Shown here: one piece after another, positions 16,141-25,191 of the stretch
How the letters are laid out: each line of letters opens with the position of its first letter
How positions within the stretch are numbered: the stretch's first letter is position 1
Source of the DNA: an uncultured Roseobacter sp.
GTDB lineage: Bacteria; Pseudomonadota; Alphaproteobacteria; Rhodobacterales; Rhodobacteraceae
Direction of reading: 5' to 3'
DNA: 32,670 bases
NCBI GenBank assembly: GCA_913054455.1
Contig: CAJXIL010000027.1
Coordinates: 1 to 32,670 of the forward strand
Notes under the pieces: model-generated
What the model saw: the letters and a program-made list of their open reading frames with translations, nothing else
Told to the model about the DNA's origin: nothing
Databases searched by the model: none
Program-made: the position numbers and the translations under genes

Positions 16141-17081
16141 GCCAGAGCGAACAGGTTGAAGATTCAACCGCCCCGCTGATCGAACATCTGGCCGAGCTGC
16201 GCACCCGCCTGATCCGGTCGGTGATGGCCTTTGCGGTGGGGGTCATTTTGGCCTTTGTCGTGGCCGAGCCAATCCTGCAATTCCTGGTGCAGCCCATTGA
16301 GGAAACCCTGCGAGCACTGGGGGATCCTTCGCCGACGCTGCAATATACTTCGCCCCAGGAATATCTGTTCACGCTGTTTCGTATCTCCATGGTCTTTGGC
16401 TTTGCGCTCTCCTTCCCGGTGATCGGCTACCAGCTGTGGCGCTTTGTGGCGCCTGGGCTCTATAAGACGGAAAAAGGCGCCTTTTTGCCCTTTCTGATTG
16501 CCTCGCCCTTTATGTTCTTGCTGGGCGCGACCTTTGCCCAGCTGGTGGTAACCCCATTGGCCATGCAATTCTTTTTGGGCTTTGCGGATGTCAGCTCTAT
16601 CTTTGCCAACCTGCTGTCGCAGGCTGCCGAGGGTGTGGCTGGATCTGCGCCTGAGGGCGTGAGCGTTGAAACTGCTGTGGTGCCTGCCAGCACAGACGGG
16701 GTAAAGATCACTTTCTTTGGCAAGGTAAATGAGAGCCTAGATATCACCTTGAAGTTCATCATGGCCTTTGGCCTGTGCTTTCAGCTGCCAGTGCTGCTGA
16801 CCCTGATGGGGAAGGCCGGCCTGGTGAGCTCTGATGGATTGGGCGCAATGCGCAAATATGCAGTTGTCGCCATCCTGGTGTTGGCTGCGCTGGTGACCCC
16901 ACCGGACGTGATCACCCAGATGATTCTGTTTGTGGTGGTCTATGGTCTTTATGAAATCTCGATCTTCCTGGTGCGCCGAGTTGAGACCAAGCGCGAGGAA
17001 AAACTGCGCGCAGAAGGCTACTACGATGGTGAGGAAGAAGACCCCTTGATGGCTGAGTTCGACGAGGATGAGGGTAAGTAG
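16137..17081 (+). CDS. tatC: Twin-arginine translocase subunit TatC
   Basis: TatC is the six-helix membrane receptor for twin-arginine signal peptides. The N-terminal [18 protein letters not shown] (13-30) is the family signature, followed by hydrophobic helices. The protein is 314 residues against about 258 in E. coli. Part of the extra length is a loop of about 50 residues before helix 4 ([20 protein letters not shown]..., about 153-200), common in alphaproteobacterial TatC, and part is an acidic tail. It overlaps tatB by four bases. A terminator follows at 17119. Confidence 0.98.
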   Translation: MSQSEQVEDSTAPLIEHLAELRTRLIRSVMAFAVGVILAFVVAEPILQFLVQPIEETLRALGDPSPTLQYTSPQEYLFTLFRISMVFGFALSFPVIGYQLWRFVAPGLYKTEKGAFLPFLIASPFMFLLGATFAQLVVTPLAMQFFLGFADVSSIFANLLSQAAEGVAGSAPEGVSVETAVVPASTDGVKITFFGKVNESLDITLKFIMAFGLCFQLPVLLTLMGKAGLVSSDGLGAMRKYAVVAILVLAALVTPPDVITQMILFVVVYGLYEISIFLVRRVETKREEKLRAEGYYDGEEEDPLMAEFDEDEGK

Positions 17082-17118
17082 GCAGGCAACCGCCTGGTAC
17101 TCAAATATTGTGAAACGC

Positions 17119-17154
17119 AAAGGGCGTGCCGAATTTGGCGCGCCCTTTGTTTTG
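17119..17154 (+). terminator. Terminator of tatABC
   Basis: A 12-bp stem (17119-17130 with 17137-17148, one G-U pair) has a GAATTT loop and is followed by GTTTT. It lies 38 bases after the tatC stop. Confidence 0.88.
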
Positions 17155-17180
17155 ACAGGGAGTGGTGGGTGGCGCAGCCA

Positions 17181-17243
17181 GGGGGCTCTGCCCCCTCGCG
17201 CCCCTTGGGCGCTCACCCCCGGAATATTTTTGGAAAGATGAAA
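17181..17243. repeat. REP-like palindromic element, copy 1
   Basis: Two successive hairpins occur: GGGGGC-TCT-GCCCCC-like (17181-17195) and GCGCCC/GGGCGC (17198-17212). They are followed by a conserved tail CCGGAATATTTTTGGAAAGA (17219-17238). The tail recurs with one change and one shifted base at 28624-28646 after another GC-rich hairpin. Elements of this shape are, to my knowledge, scattered between genes in Rhodobacteraceae genomes. Confidence 0.65.
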
Positions 17244-17366
17244 GCCTGCCAATTTCAGGCGCGTTTGGGGACAGGCTGCTACTTCTCTTGGAGGAAGGAG
17301 GCAGAGTCACTTGTCGTGACGCGGGGAACATGCTTTCAAACCCGCTAGACAAGAGGGAGATCGGAA

Positions 17367-18212
17367 TTGGACGAAAACACACTGACCCGAATTGCTGAAG
17401 CACTTGAGCGGATCTCTCCGGCGCCGCTGGCCACGCCGGACTTTGCTGCCGCTTCGGCCTTTGTCTGGCATGTGGCCCCGGACCGGTTGGAACCGGTGGC
17501 ACGGGTAAACCGGGTTGATCTTGATCTTTTGATTGGCATTGAACGGGCGCGCGATACTCTTTTGCAGAATACCCGACGTTTTGCCCGCGGTGAGGCGGCA
17601 AATAATGCCCTGCTATGGGGGGCGCGGGGGATGGGGAAATCCAGCCTGGTCAAGGCCATTCATGGGGCCCTACTGCAGGATCACAGAGATCTGAAGCTGG
17701 TGGAGTTGCAACGCGAAGACCTGCCTTCGGTAGCGCGGCTGCTGAACCATCTGCGTCAGGCGCCCTATCGGTTTATCCTGTTTTGCGATGATCTGTCGTT
17801 TAGTCATGATGACCAACACTACAAAAGCCTGAAAGCAGTACTGGATGGCGGCATTGAGGGGCGGCCGGACAATGTGGTGTTCTTTGCCACCTCGAACCGG
17901 CGTCACCTGATGCCACGTGACATGATCGAAAACGAACGCTCCAGTGCTATCAACCCCTCTGAGGCTGTAGAAGAAAAGGTGTCTCTCTCTGATCGCTTTG
18001 GGCTTTGGTTGGGATTTCATCCCTGTGATCAGGATGAGTTCCTTGCAATGATTTCGGGCTATTGCACAGCCTACGGCGTAGATGTCGATGCGGATGTCAT
18101 GCGCGCCGAAGCGATTGAGTGGCAGGCTACGCGTGGTGCTCGCTCGGGGCGGGTAGCCTGGCAGTTTTTCACCGATCTGGCGGGGCGGCACGGGGTGTCC
18201 CTGGCGGGATAG
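17367..18212 (+). CDS. DUF815 AAA+-type ATPase
   Basis: This 281-residue cytoplasmic P-loop ATPase of the DUF815 family has no established role. Walker A is WGARGMGKSS (84-93) and Walker B FILFCDDLSF (about 135-144). The sensor-1 region is VVFFATSNRRHLMPRDM, where the conserved Asn follows Thr-Ser, and the GRVAWQFFTDLAGRHG segment lies near the C-terminus. The only plausible start is TTG at 17367, preceded by GAGGGAG; no ATG lies near the N-terminus. It converges on the nlpD-like gene with a 33-base gap containing a short GCAGCG/CGCTGC hairpin. Confidence 0.92.
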   Translation: MDENTLTRIAEALERISPAPLATPDFAAASAFVWHVAPDRLEPVARVNRVDLDLLIGIERARDTLLQNTRRFARGEAANNALLWGARGMGKSSLVKAIHGALLQDHRDLKLVELQREDLPSVARLLNHLRQAPYRFILFCDDLSFSHDDQHYKSLKAVLDGGIEGRPDNVVFFATSNRRHLMPRDMIENERSSAINPSEAVEEKVSLSDRFGLWLGFHPCDQDEFLAMISGYCTAYGVDVDADVMRAEAIEWQATRGARSGRVAWQFFTDLAGRHGVSLAG

Positions 18213-18245
18213 CGCAGCGATGTGGCTGTCGCGCTGCCCGCCCTG

Positions 18246-19475
18246 CTAGTTCAGGTAGGGCAGCGGATCGAGGCTGTCATAGCCATCGCGGACCTCAAAA
18301 TGCAGGGTGGCGCCGTCGGTTTCTTGCAGGTGAGCGATGGTTTGCCCGCGCTTTACCCGGTCGCCCTTGCTAACCAGAATCTTGTCGACATTGGCGTAGA
18401 TGGTCAGCAATTGCGGGTCATGGCGGATGACAATAATTGGAATATTTTGCGAGTCTTTGGTGATGGCGGCAACTGTGCCGGAGTCTGCGGCTTTGACCGG
18501 CGCTCCGGAGGCGGCAGAGATGTCGATGCCATCATTGCGCCCCTTGGCGTAGGTCTTGACGATTTTGCCCTGAACCGGATAGGCCAGCGCACTTTCGCTG
18601 GCGCGGCTGGGACTTGGCACATCCACGGTGGGGAGATTTTGTGAGGCAACTGAAGCGGGTGCTAAATCTTCATCTGGGAGCGGCTTGGTGGCGCTTGGCG
18701 GTGTTGGTGTGGCGCTGCCTTCGCCAGGGGCAGTGGTTGCCAGGGTTTCTGGGGTGCGCGAGCGCTGCTGGTCCTTAAGGGGGATCAGCAGGTGTTGGCC
18801 CTCTCGGATGGCAAAATCGCTGCCCAAACCGTTCCACTCGGCCAGGGATTTCACCGGAACCTGATAGAGGCGGGAAATCGTATAGGCCGTTTCACCCCGC
18901 ACGACCTTATGGCGCACAGGTTCTGGGCCTGCCTGAACGGTGGCGGGTGTGTCCGGGATGGTGGGTTGCAGGTTAGTTGTTGTCACGGAGCCAGGGTTTG
19001 GCGAGGTTGCGGGGGAGGCATCAATCGCGCTGCCTGCCAAGGAGGCAATATCGACGCCGCCAGGGGAAGTTGAGCCTGGGGTGCCTGGCAAACTTTCCGG
19101 CGCACGGCGGGGCAAGGCGAGAATTTCACCCTTGCGCAGGGGATCCCCGGCTTGCATGCCGTTGAACCTGGCAATTTCGGCTACTGGCAAACCGATACGG
19201 GCGGCAACATCTGCGACCGTGTCGCCGCGTTCTGCCACCGCGACCTGATAGGAGGGATAGGTGATCAAGCCCCGCGCATCTGCCGCAGGCCGGTTGGTTG
19301 TGGCGGCCTGGGCGGCAGCGGTGGTGTTGAACCCGCCGATTTGGCCGCGCAGATCATAGTCCAGCGGGCCATCACATGCGGCAAGCAAAGCGAGCAAGGG
19401 AAGGGTCGATAGGGCCACTCGGCGGCGCGCTGTGAAGCGAAGCGTTGGGCTGCCAGTCATGCTGCCTGTTATCAT
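18246..19475 (-). CDS. NlpD-like lipoprotein: two LysM domains and degenerate LytM/M23
   Basis: This 409-residue envelope lipoprotein has a signal sequence with lipobox LLALLAAC (Cys34), LysM domains at about 75-122 and 188-233 that bind peptidoglycan, Pro/Thr/Ser-rich linkers, and a C-terminal LytM (M23) domain (about 310-405). The LytM zinc ligands are incomplete: GRNDGIDI has Asn where hydrolases have His, and TLHFEVRDG lacks the first His of HxH, as in E. coli NlpD. It therefore probably activates cell-wall amidases instead of cutting peptidoglycan itself. The ATG at 19475 follows GAGG. It is the third gene after surE-pcm, 158 bases beyond pcm. Confidence 0.93.
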   Translation of the reverse strand: MITGSMTGSPTLRFTARRRVALSTLPLLALLAACDGPLDYDLRGQIGGFNTTAAAQAATTNRPAADARGLITYPSYQVAVAERGDTVADVAARIGLPVAEIARFNGMQAGDPLRKGEILALPRRAPESLPGTPGSTSPGGVDIASLAGSAIDASPATSPNPGSVTTTNLQPTIPDTPATVQAGPEPVRHKVVRGETAYTISRLYQVPVKSLAEWNGLGSDFAIREGQHLLIPLKDQQRSRTPETLATTAPGEGSATPTPPSATKPLPDEDLAPASVASQNLPTVDVPSPSRASESALAYPVQGKIVKTYAKGRNDGIDISAASGAPVKAADSGTVAAITKDSQNIPIIVIRHDPQLLTIYANVDKILVSKGDRVKRGQTIAHLQETDGATLHFEVRDGYDSLDPLPYLN

Positions 19476-19633
19476 GCTGTCCTCATTCCTTTTGCGCCGT
19501 TTCGCGCTTTGGCCTTGTCGTAGGTTTTAGACGCCGGATTTTTGCCGATCTTAAGGCCTCTTGTGCTGTTGCATAGGCCAAGGTCAATGGTTTTTTGCGG
19601 GTCTCGGTGCAATCGGCGCGGCTTTGCCTGAAA

Positions 19634-20281
19634 TTAGGCTTCTTTGCCCAATCCTTCCAGCAGGGGAACAAAGCGTACCGGGCGCAGCTCATCATAGTCG
19701 AGACCGTCCTCGCTCTTGCGCACGCGAATGAGAGTTTGCACCGTATCAGACTGCCCCACAGGCACCACCATAATGCCGCCAGGCTTCAGCTGCGCCAGCA
19801 ATGGACCAGGGGGATCTTCAGCCGCGGCGGTGACAATGATCCGGTCAAAGGGAGCCTGATCAGGCAGGCCAAAACTGCCATCGCCCACCAGAGAGGTCAC
19901 ATTTGGCAGTTGCAGGGCGTCAAAAATCATGCGGGCCTCGCGCACCAATCGGGCATGGCGGTCAATGGTGTAGACCCGGCGGGCAAGTTTGGCCAAAATG
20001 GCCGCCTGATAGCCAGATCCGGTTCCGACCTCCAGGACCGTGTCGCGCGGCGAGACCTGCAGTGCCTGGGTCATCAGCCCCACCACAGAGGGTTGGGAGA
20101 TGGTTTGGCCACAGGCAATAGGCAGCGGTGTATCCTCATAGGCGCGCTCGGCAAAGATACCACGCACAAAGGGGCCACGGTCGATCTGCTCCATGGCCTC
20201 CAGCACCCGGCTGTCGGTCACCCCGCGTGAGCGCAGGGCAAACAGAAACTGCATCTTTGTTTCCGGATCCGGGCTGGTCAT
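19634..20281 (-). CDS. pcm: Protein-L-isoaspartate O-methyltransferase
   Basis: Pcm uses SAM to methylate L-isoaspartyl residues and so starts repair of aged proteins. The 215-residue enzyme has the family motif [17 protein letters not shown] (58-74), the SAM loop [18 protein letters not shown] (82-99), VYTIDRH and the GGIMVVPVG strand. The start ATG at 20281 overlaps the surE stop by four bases, giving translational coupling. The order surE-pcm-nlpD is conserved across proteobacteria. Confidence 0.97.
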   Translation of the reverse strand: MTSPDPETKMQFLFALRSRGVTDSRVLEAMEQIDRGPFVRGIFAERAYEDTPLPIACGQTISQPSVVGLMTQALQVSPRDTVLEVGTGSGYQAAILAKLARRVYTIDRHARLVREARMIFDALQLPNVTSLVGDGSFGLPDQAPFDRIIVTAAAEDPPGPLLAQLKPGGIMVVPVGQSDTVQTLIRVRKSEDGLDYDELRPVRFVPLLEGLGKEA

Positions 20282-21060
20282 TCGATTTCCTTGAATCCCT
20301 CAAGCATATCGTGGGCTGTGAGGTCCGCGCGCATGGGCGTTACCGAGATATAGCCGTTGAGGTTTACGCTGGCATCACTGTCGGGTGCGGTCTGAATGTG
20401 CTGATCGCCGCCGCGAATCCACAGGTAGCGCCGACCCGTGGGGGAAAGCTGCTCTTCTGCAGAAAAATGCGTGCCGCGACGAAACCCCTGGCGGACAACC
20501 CTGGTGCCATTGACGGCTTGAGCCGGGACAGGGGGAAAGTTGATATTGTAAAACAGCCGGTAGTCCTGCTGGTCTGCGGGATCTGCAGCGAGGACCTTGC
20601 GCACCACGGCGGCACCATGCTGGGCGGAGGCCTCAAACGGGTCCTCCAGGTCTTTGTTGTGAGGGCCGAAATACTGCGACAGCCCAAAGGCGGGGATGCC
20701 TTGCAAGGCGGCTTCCATCGCGCCGCCCAGGGTGCCCGAATAGAGCGCATTTTCCGCTGAATTATTGCCTCTGTTGACGCCAGAAAGCACCAGATCTGGG
20801 CGGTGGTCTTTCATGGCGACGTGGATGCCGGCCAAAACGCAGTCAGCAGGCGAGCCTTCGGCCGCATAGCGACGGGGGCCCAGCTGGCTGAGCATGGAGG
20901 GGCGGGTATAGCTGATGCAATGGCCAACGCCGGATTGCTCAAAGGCAGGAGCCACGGTCCAGACTTCCCCTTCTGGACCGGCAAGTTCCTGGGCAATTTG
21001 TTCCAGCACAACAAGGCCGGGTGCACTGATGCCGTCGTCATTGGTAATGAGAATGCGCAT
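20278..21060 (-). CDS. surE: 5'/3'-nucleotidase SurE
   Basis: SurE is a metal-dependent phosphatase acting on nucleoside monophosphates and short polyphosphate. The 260-residue protein starts [15 protein letters not shown] with the metal-binding Asp8-Asp9 pair. It also has the [10 protein letters not shown] loop (about 37-46), [10 protein letters not shown], and [20 protein letters not shown] with the metal-ligand Asn. GGGG lies six bases before the ATG. It leads the surE-pcm-nlpD-like operon. serS, often next to surE in related genomes, is absent; a 400-base hairpin-rich gap precedes it. Confidence 0.98.
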   Translation of the reverse strand: MRILITNDDGISAPGLVVLEQIAQELAGPEGEVWTVAPAFEQSGVGHCISYTRPSMLSQLGPRRYAAEGSPADCVLAGIHVAMKDHRPDLVLSGVNRGNNSAENALYSGTLGGAMEAALQGIPAFGLSQYFGPHNKDLEDPFEASAQHGAAVVRKVLAADPADQQDYRLFYNINFPPVPAQAVNGTRVVRQGFRRGTHFSAEEQLSPTGRRYLWIRGGDQHIQTAPDSDASVNLNGYISVTPMRADLTAHDMLEGFKEIE

Positions 21061-21463
21061 GATTTCCCCTGAAACTGTTTAAATCTGAATAGGCATTGGC
21101 ACATATGGGGGCAAGTGTTTCGAGCCATTGGGAGAAACGAAGCGGGGGTGGCTCTGGTAGCTGTGCCACAGGTGCGCTCGCGAAATTGGACAAAGTACCG
21201 TCAACAGGCAAATAGGGAATGCGACTTCTCTGTAGCACGCGCCGCTAGAAAGGACCGTCAAGGAAGGGGGGGGGCTCCCGCGCGGATCGGGGCTTTTGCA
21301 AAGCCGCTCTCCCCTTGGGCCCGGCAGGCTTTGCCTGCAGTCTCGCTCTGTTGCCAGCTTGCGGGACAACCACGCCCAGCCTTTGCCCAGGGCCGGTCCA
21401 AAGGCTGGATCTGTCGGGGACTGCGCTCAAAATGCTCGGGGGAAAGAGCAGGCTTCTAAGAGC
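21061..21463. repeat. 403-base gap with a cluster of palindromes
   Basis: No gene is supported here. The gap holds a run of nine G (21266-21274) and three inverted repeats: GGCTTT-TGC-AAAGCC (21291-21305), GCAGGC-TTT-GCCTGC (21324-21338) and CCAGCCTTT/AAAGGCTGG (21376-21384 and 21400-21408). The open frames crossing it have no protein-like composition. The first 60 bases next to surE are probably its leader and promoter. Confidence 0.6.
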
Positions 21464-22108
21464 CTATTCTAGGATCTCAGGCAGCAGTCTTGCAGCCTCG
21501 GTGTGGATATCGGCCAGAGGAGCGCGGTCTTCGCCAGGAAAGAAGCGGGCGCGCAGGGCCGTGGGCATCGCCTGAGGCTCCAGGATCTTAACCACTGGGC
21601 CTGTGTTGACGGTTTCTGATTGCCAACTGCGCGCCAGCGCCATTTGTGCGGCCTTGCTGGCGCCATAGGTGCCAAAGAACTTTTCACCCGCACGCGGGTC
21701 ATCAAAGAAAACCGCTCGGCCTGCTTGCCCCAGCAGTGGCGCTACATAAGGAATAAGGATCGAAGTCGCCGTGGCATTGACCGCAATAGATTTGCTCCAG
21801 TCCTTTTCCCCCACAGAGGGTGCCGGGGTCAGCGGAGCAGCATGGATCGCGCTGTGCAGCCAAAGATCAAGCTGGCCCCAGCGATCGTGAATGCCACGAC
21901 ACAGGGTCGCCATAGCGGCCGTCTGGGTAATATCCATTGGCGCCAGAGTGGCTGATCCACCCACTGCCTTGATGCGGTCGTCCAGTTCTTCGAGCGCACC
22001 GGTGGTGCGCGCAACAGCGACGATGTGATGCGTGGGCGCCAGGGCTTCGGCCAGAGCAGCCCCCAGGCCGCGTGACGCGCCGGTGATAAGAGCGATTTTC
22101 TGTGTCAT
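21464..22108 (-). CDS. Short-chain dehydrogenase/reductase, atypical active site
   Basis: This 214-residue Rossmann-fold protein has a classical cofactor loop ITGASRGLGAAL (8-19), DxxD-type MDI (58-60) and Tyr148/Lys152 in TYGASKAAQ. The usual catalytic Ser about 13 residues before Tyr is replaced in the segment VFFDDPRAG, and the NNAG motif reads HSAIH, so its activity is uncertain. The ATG at 22108 begins MTQKIALITG; an upstream TTG adds unrelated residues. There is no clear Shine-Dalgarno sequence, and a small GCCGA/TCGGC hairpin lies right before the start. The substrate is unknown. Confidence 0.9.
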   Translation of the reverse strand: MTQKIALITGASRGLGAALAEALAPTHHIVAVARTTGALEELDDRIKAVGGSATLAPMDITQTAAMATLCRGIHDRWGQLDLWLHSAIHAAPLTPAPSVGEKDWSKSIAVNATATSILIPYVAPLLGQAGRAVFFDDPRAGEKFFGTYGASKAAQMALARSWQSETVNTGPVVKILEPQAMPTALRARFFPGEDRAPLADIHTEAARLLPEILE

Positions 22109-22278
22109 GTGCCGACTTGTGATCGGCTTGAGGCAGAGGGTCAAGCCTCGATCGTGGGTCCAAGCCCATATGTTACCGCAAATTGGGCTGCGCTATATGT
22201 GGGAGAGGGCCTGCCGCGGATGTATGCGGCGCGCGCCACGGATGCTTATATGCGAGAGCACCGGTTGCGCCAAATTAC

Positions 22279-22545
22279 CTAGCCTCCGGGCATTTCGAAC
22301 CTCTGGCTTCGGCCAGATTTTTCCAACACCAACCCAGCGGGATCAATACCAAGCACCCGTCCCTGGGCGAGCCTGCTGCCGGTTTTGACGGTTTTTACCC
22401 GGCCACTGGGCAGACGCACCATGGCTTGTAGATCGTTCTTGGCCCCAAAGAGCCCGAGTAGGTTAAGGCCCCTAGGCGGCAGGGCATTGGCCTGGGTGGC
22501 TTCTTTGGCAACATGTGGGGAGGTTTGGCTGGCAGATTGTGTCAT
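22279..22545 (-). CDS. Short PilP-C-like protein
   Basis: This 88-residue protein (MTQSASQTSPHVAKEATQ...) has a beta-rich C-terminal domain: LPPRGLNLLGLFGAKNDLQA, MVRLPSGRVKTVKTGSRLAQ, GRVLGIDPAGLVLEKSGRSQ. This resembles the PilP-C/type II secretion GspC-like domain that ends a large, Pro-rich protein in many Roseobacters. Here it has only a short N-terminal linker, with no signal peptide or membrane anchor. It may be a stand-alone paralogue or the surviving end of a longer gene. The ATG at 22545 lacks a strong ribosome-binding site. An in-frame extension to 22827 is Pro-rich and probably not translated. Confidence 0.55.
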   Translation of the reverse strand: MTQSASQTSPHVAKEATQANALPPRGLNLLGLFGAKNDLQAMVRLPSGRVKTVKTGSRLAQGRVLGIDPAGLVLEKSGRSQRFEMPGG

Positions 22546-22911
22546 GATCAACTTTGTAAAGGCCGCAGACCGCTGGACTGACGGTGGTGGGAAGAGAGGT
22601 GGTTTACCCCAAGGCGGAGCTGGTGGGCTCAGAACAGAGGGAAATGAGATTGGGGGCTGATAGGGGCACCAGCCAAGAGAGGCGAGAGATAATTTCCGGA
22701 TCTCCAGCAACGCCCAGAGCGGCATAGGCGGAGCCTCGCGGCAGGGAGGTGAAACTGGCGGGCTATCGCCGAGACAGCAACTTTGCTGGAGTGTTGTCCC
22801 TCCCCGGCGACAGGGTGGACTTGACAAATTTCACCCGGATTTGGCCTGTAGAAAGCGAGTTGTATCGCTTCGTATTGTGGTTTGATTTGCTTGCCTATGC
22901 TGGAGCTTTAG
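22546..22911. other. 366-base gap, possibly decayed coding sequence
   Basis: No intact gene is supported. On the minus strand a frame different from the PilP-like gene reads AYAALGVAGDPEIISRLSW and further protein-like residues before a stop, while the in-frame path is Pro/Ser-rich. This suggests, weakly, remnants of a longer N-terminal region of the PilP-like gene broken by frameshifts. Otherwise I see no terminator or clear promoter. Confidence 0.3.
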
Positions 22912-23475
22912 CTAGGAATCATAGACCAGAGAGGCGAGGTCATGTCCGTAGGTATGGAGCAGCTCAAACAACTCTTCGAGCTGGGCACCGGCATGCTGAA
23001 GGGTCGATAGCGCATGGTTGGGCTCGGAGACTTGCAACTCGGGGTATTGCCCCTCGGGGCGCATGTGCAGCATGCAGGCTACCGGCGTCCCGCTGTCAGG
23101 GGGGATGGCATTGGCTAGCCAGGCTGGGCGACTGCCGAGGCTTTCGGTCTCCTGCATGTCCAAGAGATCGAGATAGGCATCAAAATCCTCCACCCCTAGA
23201 TTGGCCCAGGTGCCCAAGACGAACTCTTGCCCATCGCTATCGGCCAAAGGGATTGCCAGCACTGCGCGGACAAACCGCAGATCGCCAAGACGGCAAAAAT
23301 CATCGGTCAGTACATCGCCAGTCTGGGCAAGGATCGCGGAATTGTCCTGTACCACGAAGTCCTCGGGGCACAGATCAGGTCGGTCGCAACTGAGGCTGAG
23401 TAATTGCGCAAAAGTCGCGCCGCAACAGCGGCACTGGCGCGCAGAGGTCAGCATTCGGGCGAGATGAGCGTCCAA
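22912..23475 (-). CDS. DUF2199 domain-containing protein
   Basis: This 187-residue cytoplasmic protein of unknown function has an N-terminal Cys-rich knuckle CRCCG (15-19), further Cys in LSCDRPDLCPEDF, and the conserved core LGDLRFVRAVLAIPLADSD and EFVLGTWANLGVEDFDAYLD (84-103) typical of DUF2199. The Cys pairs suggest metal binding. The start is TTG at 23475, preceded by AGGAAAG; an ATG at 23454 would cut the conserved N-terminus and has no ribosome-binding site. It lies downstream of purF but behind a terminator, so it is probably transcribed separately. Confidence 0.82.
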   Translation of the reverse strand: MDAHLARMLTSARQCRCCGATFAQLLSLSCDRPDLCPEDFVVQDNSAILAQTGDVLTDDFCRLGDLRFVRAVLAIPLADSDGQEFVLGTWANLGVEDFDAYLDLLDMQETESLGSRPAWLANAIPPDSGTPVACMLHMRPEGQYPELQVSEPNHALSTLQHAGAQLEELFELLHTYGHDLASLVYDS

Positions 23476-23517
23476 GTGGCGGATCTTTCCTAGGGCCCAA
23501 ACGGGCGGGGTCGCAAA

Positions 23518-23555
23518 ACAAAGGAAAGGCGCCGATCTTCGCGATCAGCGCCTTT
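23518..23555 (-). terminator. Terminator between purF and the DUF2199 gene
   Basis: AAAGGCGC (23525-23532) pairs with GCGCCTTT (23548-23555), with further CGATC/GATC pairing inside. On the minus strand the stem is followed by U-rich sequence (CCTTTGTTTT). It lies about 115 bases after purF. Confidence 0.78.
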
Positions 23556-23670
23556 CCCTATGACGTTGGGGCTCTCTTAGCCTGCTTGTCCGGAAAGTTC
23601 AAACCCTGCGTTCCAACCGCTAGATCGGTCGGTGTTGAGACCGTTTAGAGGGGGAGGCTGGATCCCGGAA

Positions 23671-25191
23671 TTAGGTCGCCAGTTTCATGCTGTTCCAGGA
23701 TTCTCCTGGGGCAGGCATATCTTCAATTTTCTTACTCACGCGGCCGCTGCTTTCCAGCAAGTCGAGGTAATCCTCGGTGACGCTGCCAGTAACATATTCG
23801 CCGTTGAAGCAAGAACAATCAAAGGTGTCGATCTCTTTGTTGCCCTCATGCGCAGCCCAGACCAAGTCTTCAAGCCGCTGATAAATAAGCGCATCAGCGC
23901 CCAACTCCTGACGGATCTCTTCGGTCGATCGGCCATCGGCGATCAGCTCATGCTTGGTTGGCATGTCGATGCCATAGACATTGGGATATTTCACCGGCGG
24001 CGACGCGCTGGCGATATAGACCTTTTTGGCGCCGGCATCGCGGCACATTTGTACGATCTTTTGAATGGTATTGCCGCGCACGATGGAATCATCGATGAGC
24101 ATGATATTCAGGCCCTTCATCTCCAGCGGAATGGCGTTCAGCTTGCGGCGCACAGATTTCTGCCGTTCCGCCTGACCGGGCATGATGAAGGTACGCCCAA
24201 TATAACGATTCTTTACCAGGCCCTCGCGGTAGCGGATGCCCATTGATTTTGCCACTTCCAGCGCCACGGGCCGCGCAGAATCGGGAACTGGGATGATACA
24301 GTCGATTTCTAGATCTGTTTCCTTGATCTGCTTTGCCAAGGTTTGCCCCATGCGCAGCTGGGTTTTATAAACCGAGATGCCATCCAGCATCGAGTCAGGG
24401 CGCGCGAGGTAGACATATTCAAAGATACAAGGGGTCAGAGTACCCTCTACCGCCTGGAAGCTGTGCATATTGCCGTCAAGGTCGATAAGAATCGCCTCGC
24501 CAGGGTTCACATCACGCAGCTTTTCAAAACCATTGATGCCAAAGGCCACATCTTCTGAGGCAAAGGCGTAGTCATCCCCTTCGCCTTCGGCATCGCGGCG
24601 GGCAACAGATAGCGGGCGGATACCATGAGGGTCGCGGAAGGCAAGCATGCCAACACCTGCCACCATGCAGATCACCGAATAGGCGCCCTGAATGCGCTCC
24701 ATGGTCATCTTCACCCCAGCAAAGAGGTTGCGGATCGGGTCGACCGTGCCGTTGACTTTGATGCTGTCAGAGATCTTGTCGGCCAAAACATTGAGCAGGA
24801 TTTCCGAGTCGGACGTGGTCCGTAGGTGGCGGCTGTATTTCGCCGTTACCTTATCACGTTGTTCTGCTGTGTTGGTGATATTTCCGTTGTGAACCAAATA
24901 GATACCATAGGGCGCATTAACGAAGAATGGCTGCGCCTCGGAGGCGCTGAGCGACCCAGCCGTAGGGTATCTTACATGTCCGATGCCGACTTTACCGCGC
25001 AGGGTCTCGGCATCAGAGGCGTTAAAGACATCTTTGACCAGACCATTGGCTTTGCGTTCCCGAAAGAACTCACCCGTGTAGGTCACAATGCCAGAGGCGT
25101 CTTGTCCACGATGTTGCAGCATAAGCAACCCGTCATAAAGTTCCGCAAAAACCTCGTCCTGTCGGCTCGCGATCCCTAAAATCCCGCACAT
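23671..25191 (-). CDS. purF: Amidophosphoribosyltransferase
   Basis: PurF catalyses the first committed step of purine synthesis, from PRPP and glutamine to phosphoribosylamine. The 506-residue protein (E. coli 505) starts MCGILGI, so Cys2 becomes the N-terminal nucleophile after Met removal and there is no propeptide. The glutaminase domain has RGQDASGI, IGHVRYPTAG and HNGNITN. The phosphoribosyltransferase domain has the PRPP loop IMLIDDSIVRGNT and VPDSARPVA. GGAG precedes the ATG by nine bases. In alphaproteobacteria purF normally follows cvpA directly; here a Hint-protein gene and a terminator intervene, so it probably has its own promoter in the 329-base gap. Confidence 0.99.
   Translation of the reverse strand: MCGILGIASRQDEVFAELYDGLLMLQHRGQDASGIVTYTGEFFRERKANGLVKDVFNASDAETLRGKVGIGHVRYPTAGSLSASEAQPFFVNAPYGIYLVHNGNITNTAEQRDKVTAKYSRHLRTTSDSEILLNVLADKISDSIKVNGTVDPIRNLFAGVKMTMERIQGAYSVICMVAGVGMLAFRDPHGIRPLSVARRDAEGEGDDYAFASEDVAFGINGFEKLRDVNPGEAILIDLDGNMHSFQAVEGTLTPCIFEYVYLARPDSMLDGISVYKTQLRMGQTLAKQIKETDLEIDCIIPVPDSARPVALEVAKSMGIRYREGLVKNRYIGRTFIMPGQAERQKSVRRKLNAIPLEMKGLNIMLIDDSIVRGNTIQKIVQMCRDAGAKKVYIASASPPVKYPNVYGIDMPTKHELIADGRSTEEIRQELGADALIYQRLEDLVWAAHEGNKEIDTFDCSCFNGEYVTGSVTEDYLDLLESSGRVSKKIEDMPAPGESWNSMKLAT

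Noticed and set aside
18214-18237. GCAGCG/CGCTGC hairpin between convergent genes
   Set aside because: It has a 12-base loop and no T-run on either strand, too weak to call a terminator.
21115-21459. 114-codon plus-strand frame over the palindrome cluster
   Set aside because: Composition reflects GC-rich palindromes and there is no ribosome-binding site or domain.
22546-22827. N-terminal extension of the PilP-like gene
   Set aside because: The in-frame residues are Pro/Ser-rich with no signal peptide or recognisable domain, and the internal ATG at 22545 gives a coherent start to the domain.
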